64,000 nucleotides of DNA from Scortum barcoo (taxonomy: Eukaryota; Chordata; Actinopteri; Centrarchiformes; Terapontidae), in the NCBI GenBank assembly GCA_023238725.1, contig CM041547.1, positions 22,182,744 through 22,246,743 of the forward strand. Direction: 5' to 3'. Both the position numbers and the translations under genes were made by a program. Under the pieces are notes generated by a model. That model searched no databases, was not told the DNA's origin, and saw only the letters and a program-made list of their open reading frames with translations. This document shows positions 63,641-64,000 of this stretch, piece after piece. Position 1 is the stretch's first letter, and each line of letters starts with the position of its first letter.

Positions 63641-64000
63641 TGCTAAAGAATAAGACACAGGGTCCCTCTACAAGACAGGGACACCAAATGATTTCATGAA
63701 CAAAGTTAGTGGATACGGTACGGTACGGTATTGGTGAATTTTTCCAGTAATTCTCAAGATAAATCGAATTTCCAAAATCAGCTGACCTACAGGAAACTTG
63801 GGGAAAGTGTGGAGCTGCTGGACCAGCTCCACGTTGGTAATCCAGCCTTAGTGCTTTTGGAGCGCTGCATTAGGCAGATTATAGCTGTGTAGGCTACATT
63901 ACTAACAGAGCTGTGGTCAACATGATGTCATCACCCATAATCTGTGATTTCATACACCGAGGGGAACCGCTGGATGCAGGCTCACAGGTTACTGTCACTG

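Overview
The window is nuclear DNA of a teleost fish, probably a percomorph. The evidence is split genes with GT-AG introns, a 212-residue teleost-type prolactin with four cysteines, and a dense load of fish-typical repeats (Tc1/mariner remnants, piggyBac-like MITE, LINE fragments, a Gypsy-like solo LTR, long CA/GT microsatellites). There are no bacterial or viral operons. Species cannot be named from the sequence alone.

Layout. (1) 136-14,682, minus strand: sixteen coding exons of the brain-selective kinase BRSK1 (SAD-B). They give 690 residues; the last part of the C-terminal domain lies beyond base 1. Its CpG-rich upstream region runs to about 16.3 kb. (2) 17.3-18.4 kb: a dead LINE. (3) 22.5-31.6 kb, minus strand: a small gene that I assemble from two coding exons 7.4 kb apart, probably with two spliced 3' UTR exons. 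It encodes a 57-residue twin-CX9C protein with the cysteine spacing of COX17 but without the copper-binding Cys-Cys. (4) 33.6-49.8 kb: a tandem duplication carrying two complete, nearly identical prolactin genes (CDS 36,676-38,674 and 45,498-48,117, plus strand). The second unit has gained a broken LINE upstream and an antisense solo LTR in intron 1. A Tc1/mariner remnant lies at the right end of both units. (5) 51.1-57.3 kb, plus strand: dusp3 (VHR dual-specificity phosphatase) in three coding exons with a long 3' UTR. (6) 57.3-64 kb: intergenic, with a piggyBac-like MITE, a LINE 3' fragment with a minisatellite, a Tc1-like element and other dispersed repeats.

The genes do not form a pathway: a neuronal polarity kinase, a putative mitochondrial intermembrane-space microprotein, a pituitary osmoregulatory hormone and a MAPK phosphatase. 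The standout is the prolactin duplication. Apart from insertions and small deletions the copies differ little, and the predicted proteins differ at only two residues. This is either a very recent (or converted) gene duplication or two haplotypes joined by mistake in the assembly. The second most interesting item is the COX17-like microprotein. Splice sites, phases and reading frames were worked out by hand; no database search was run.
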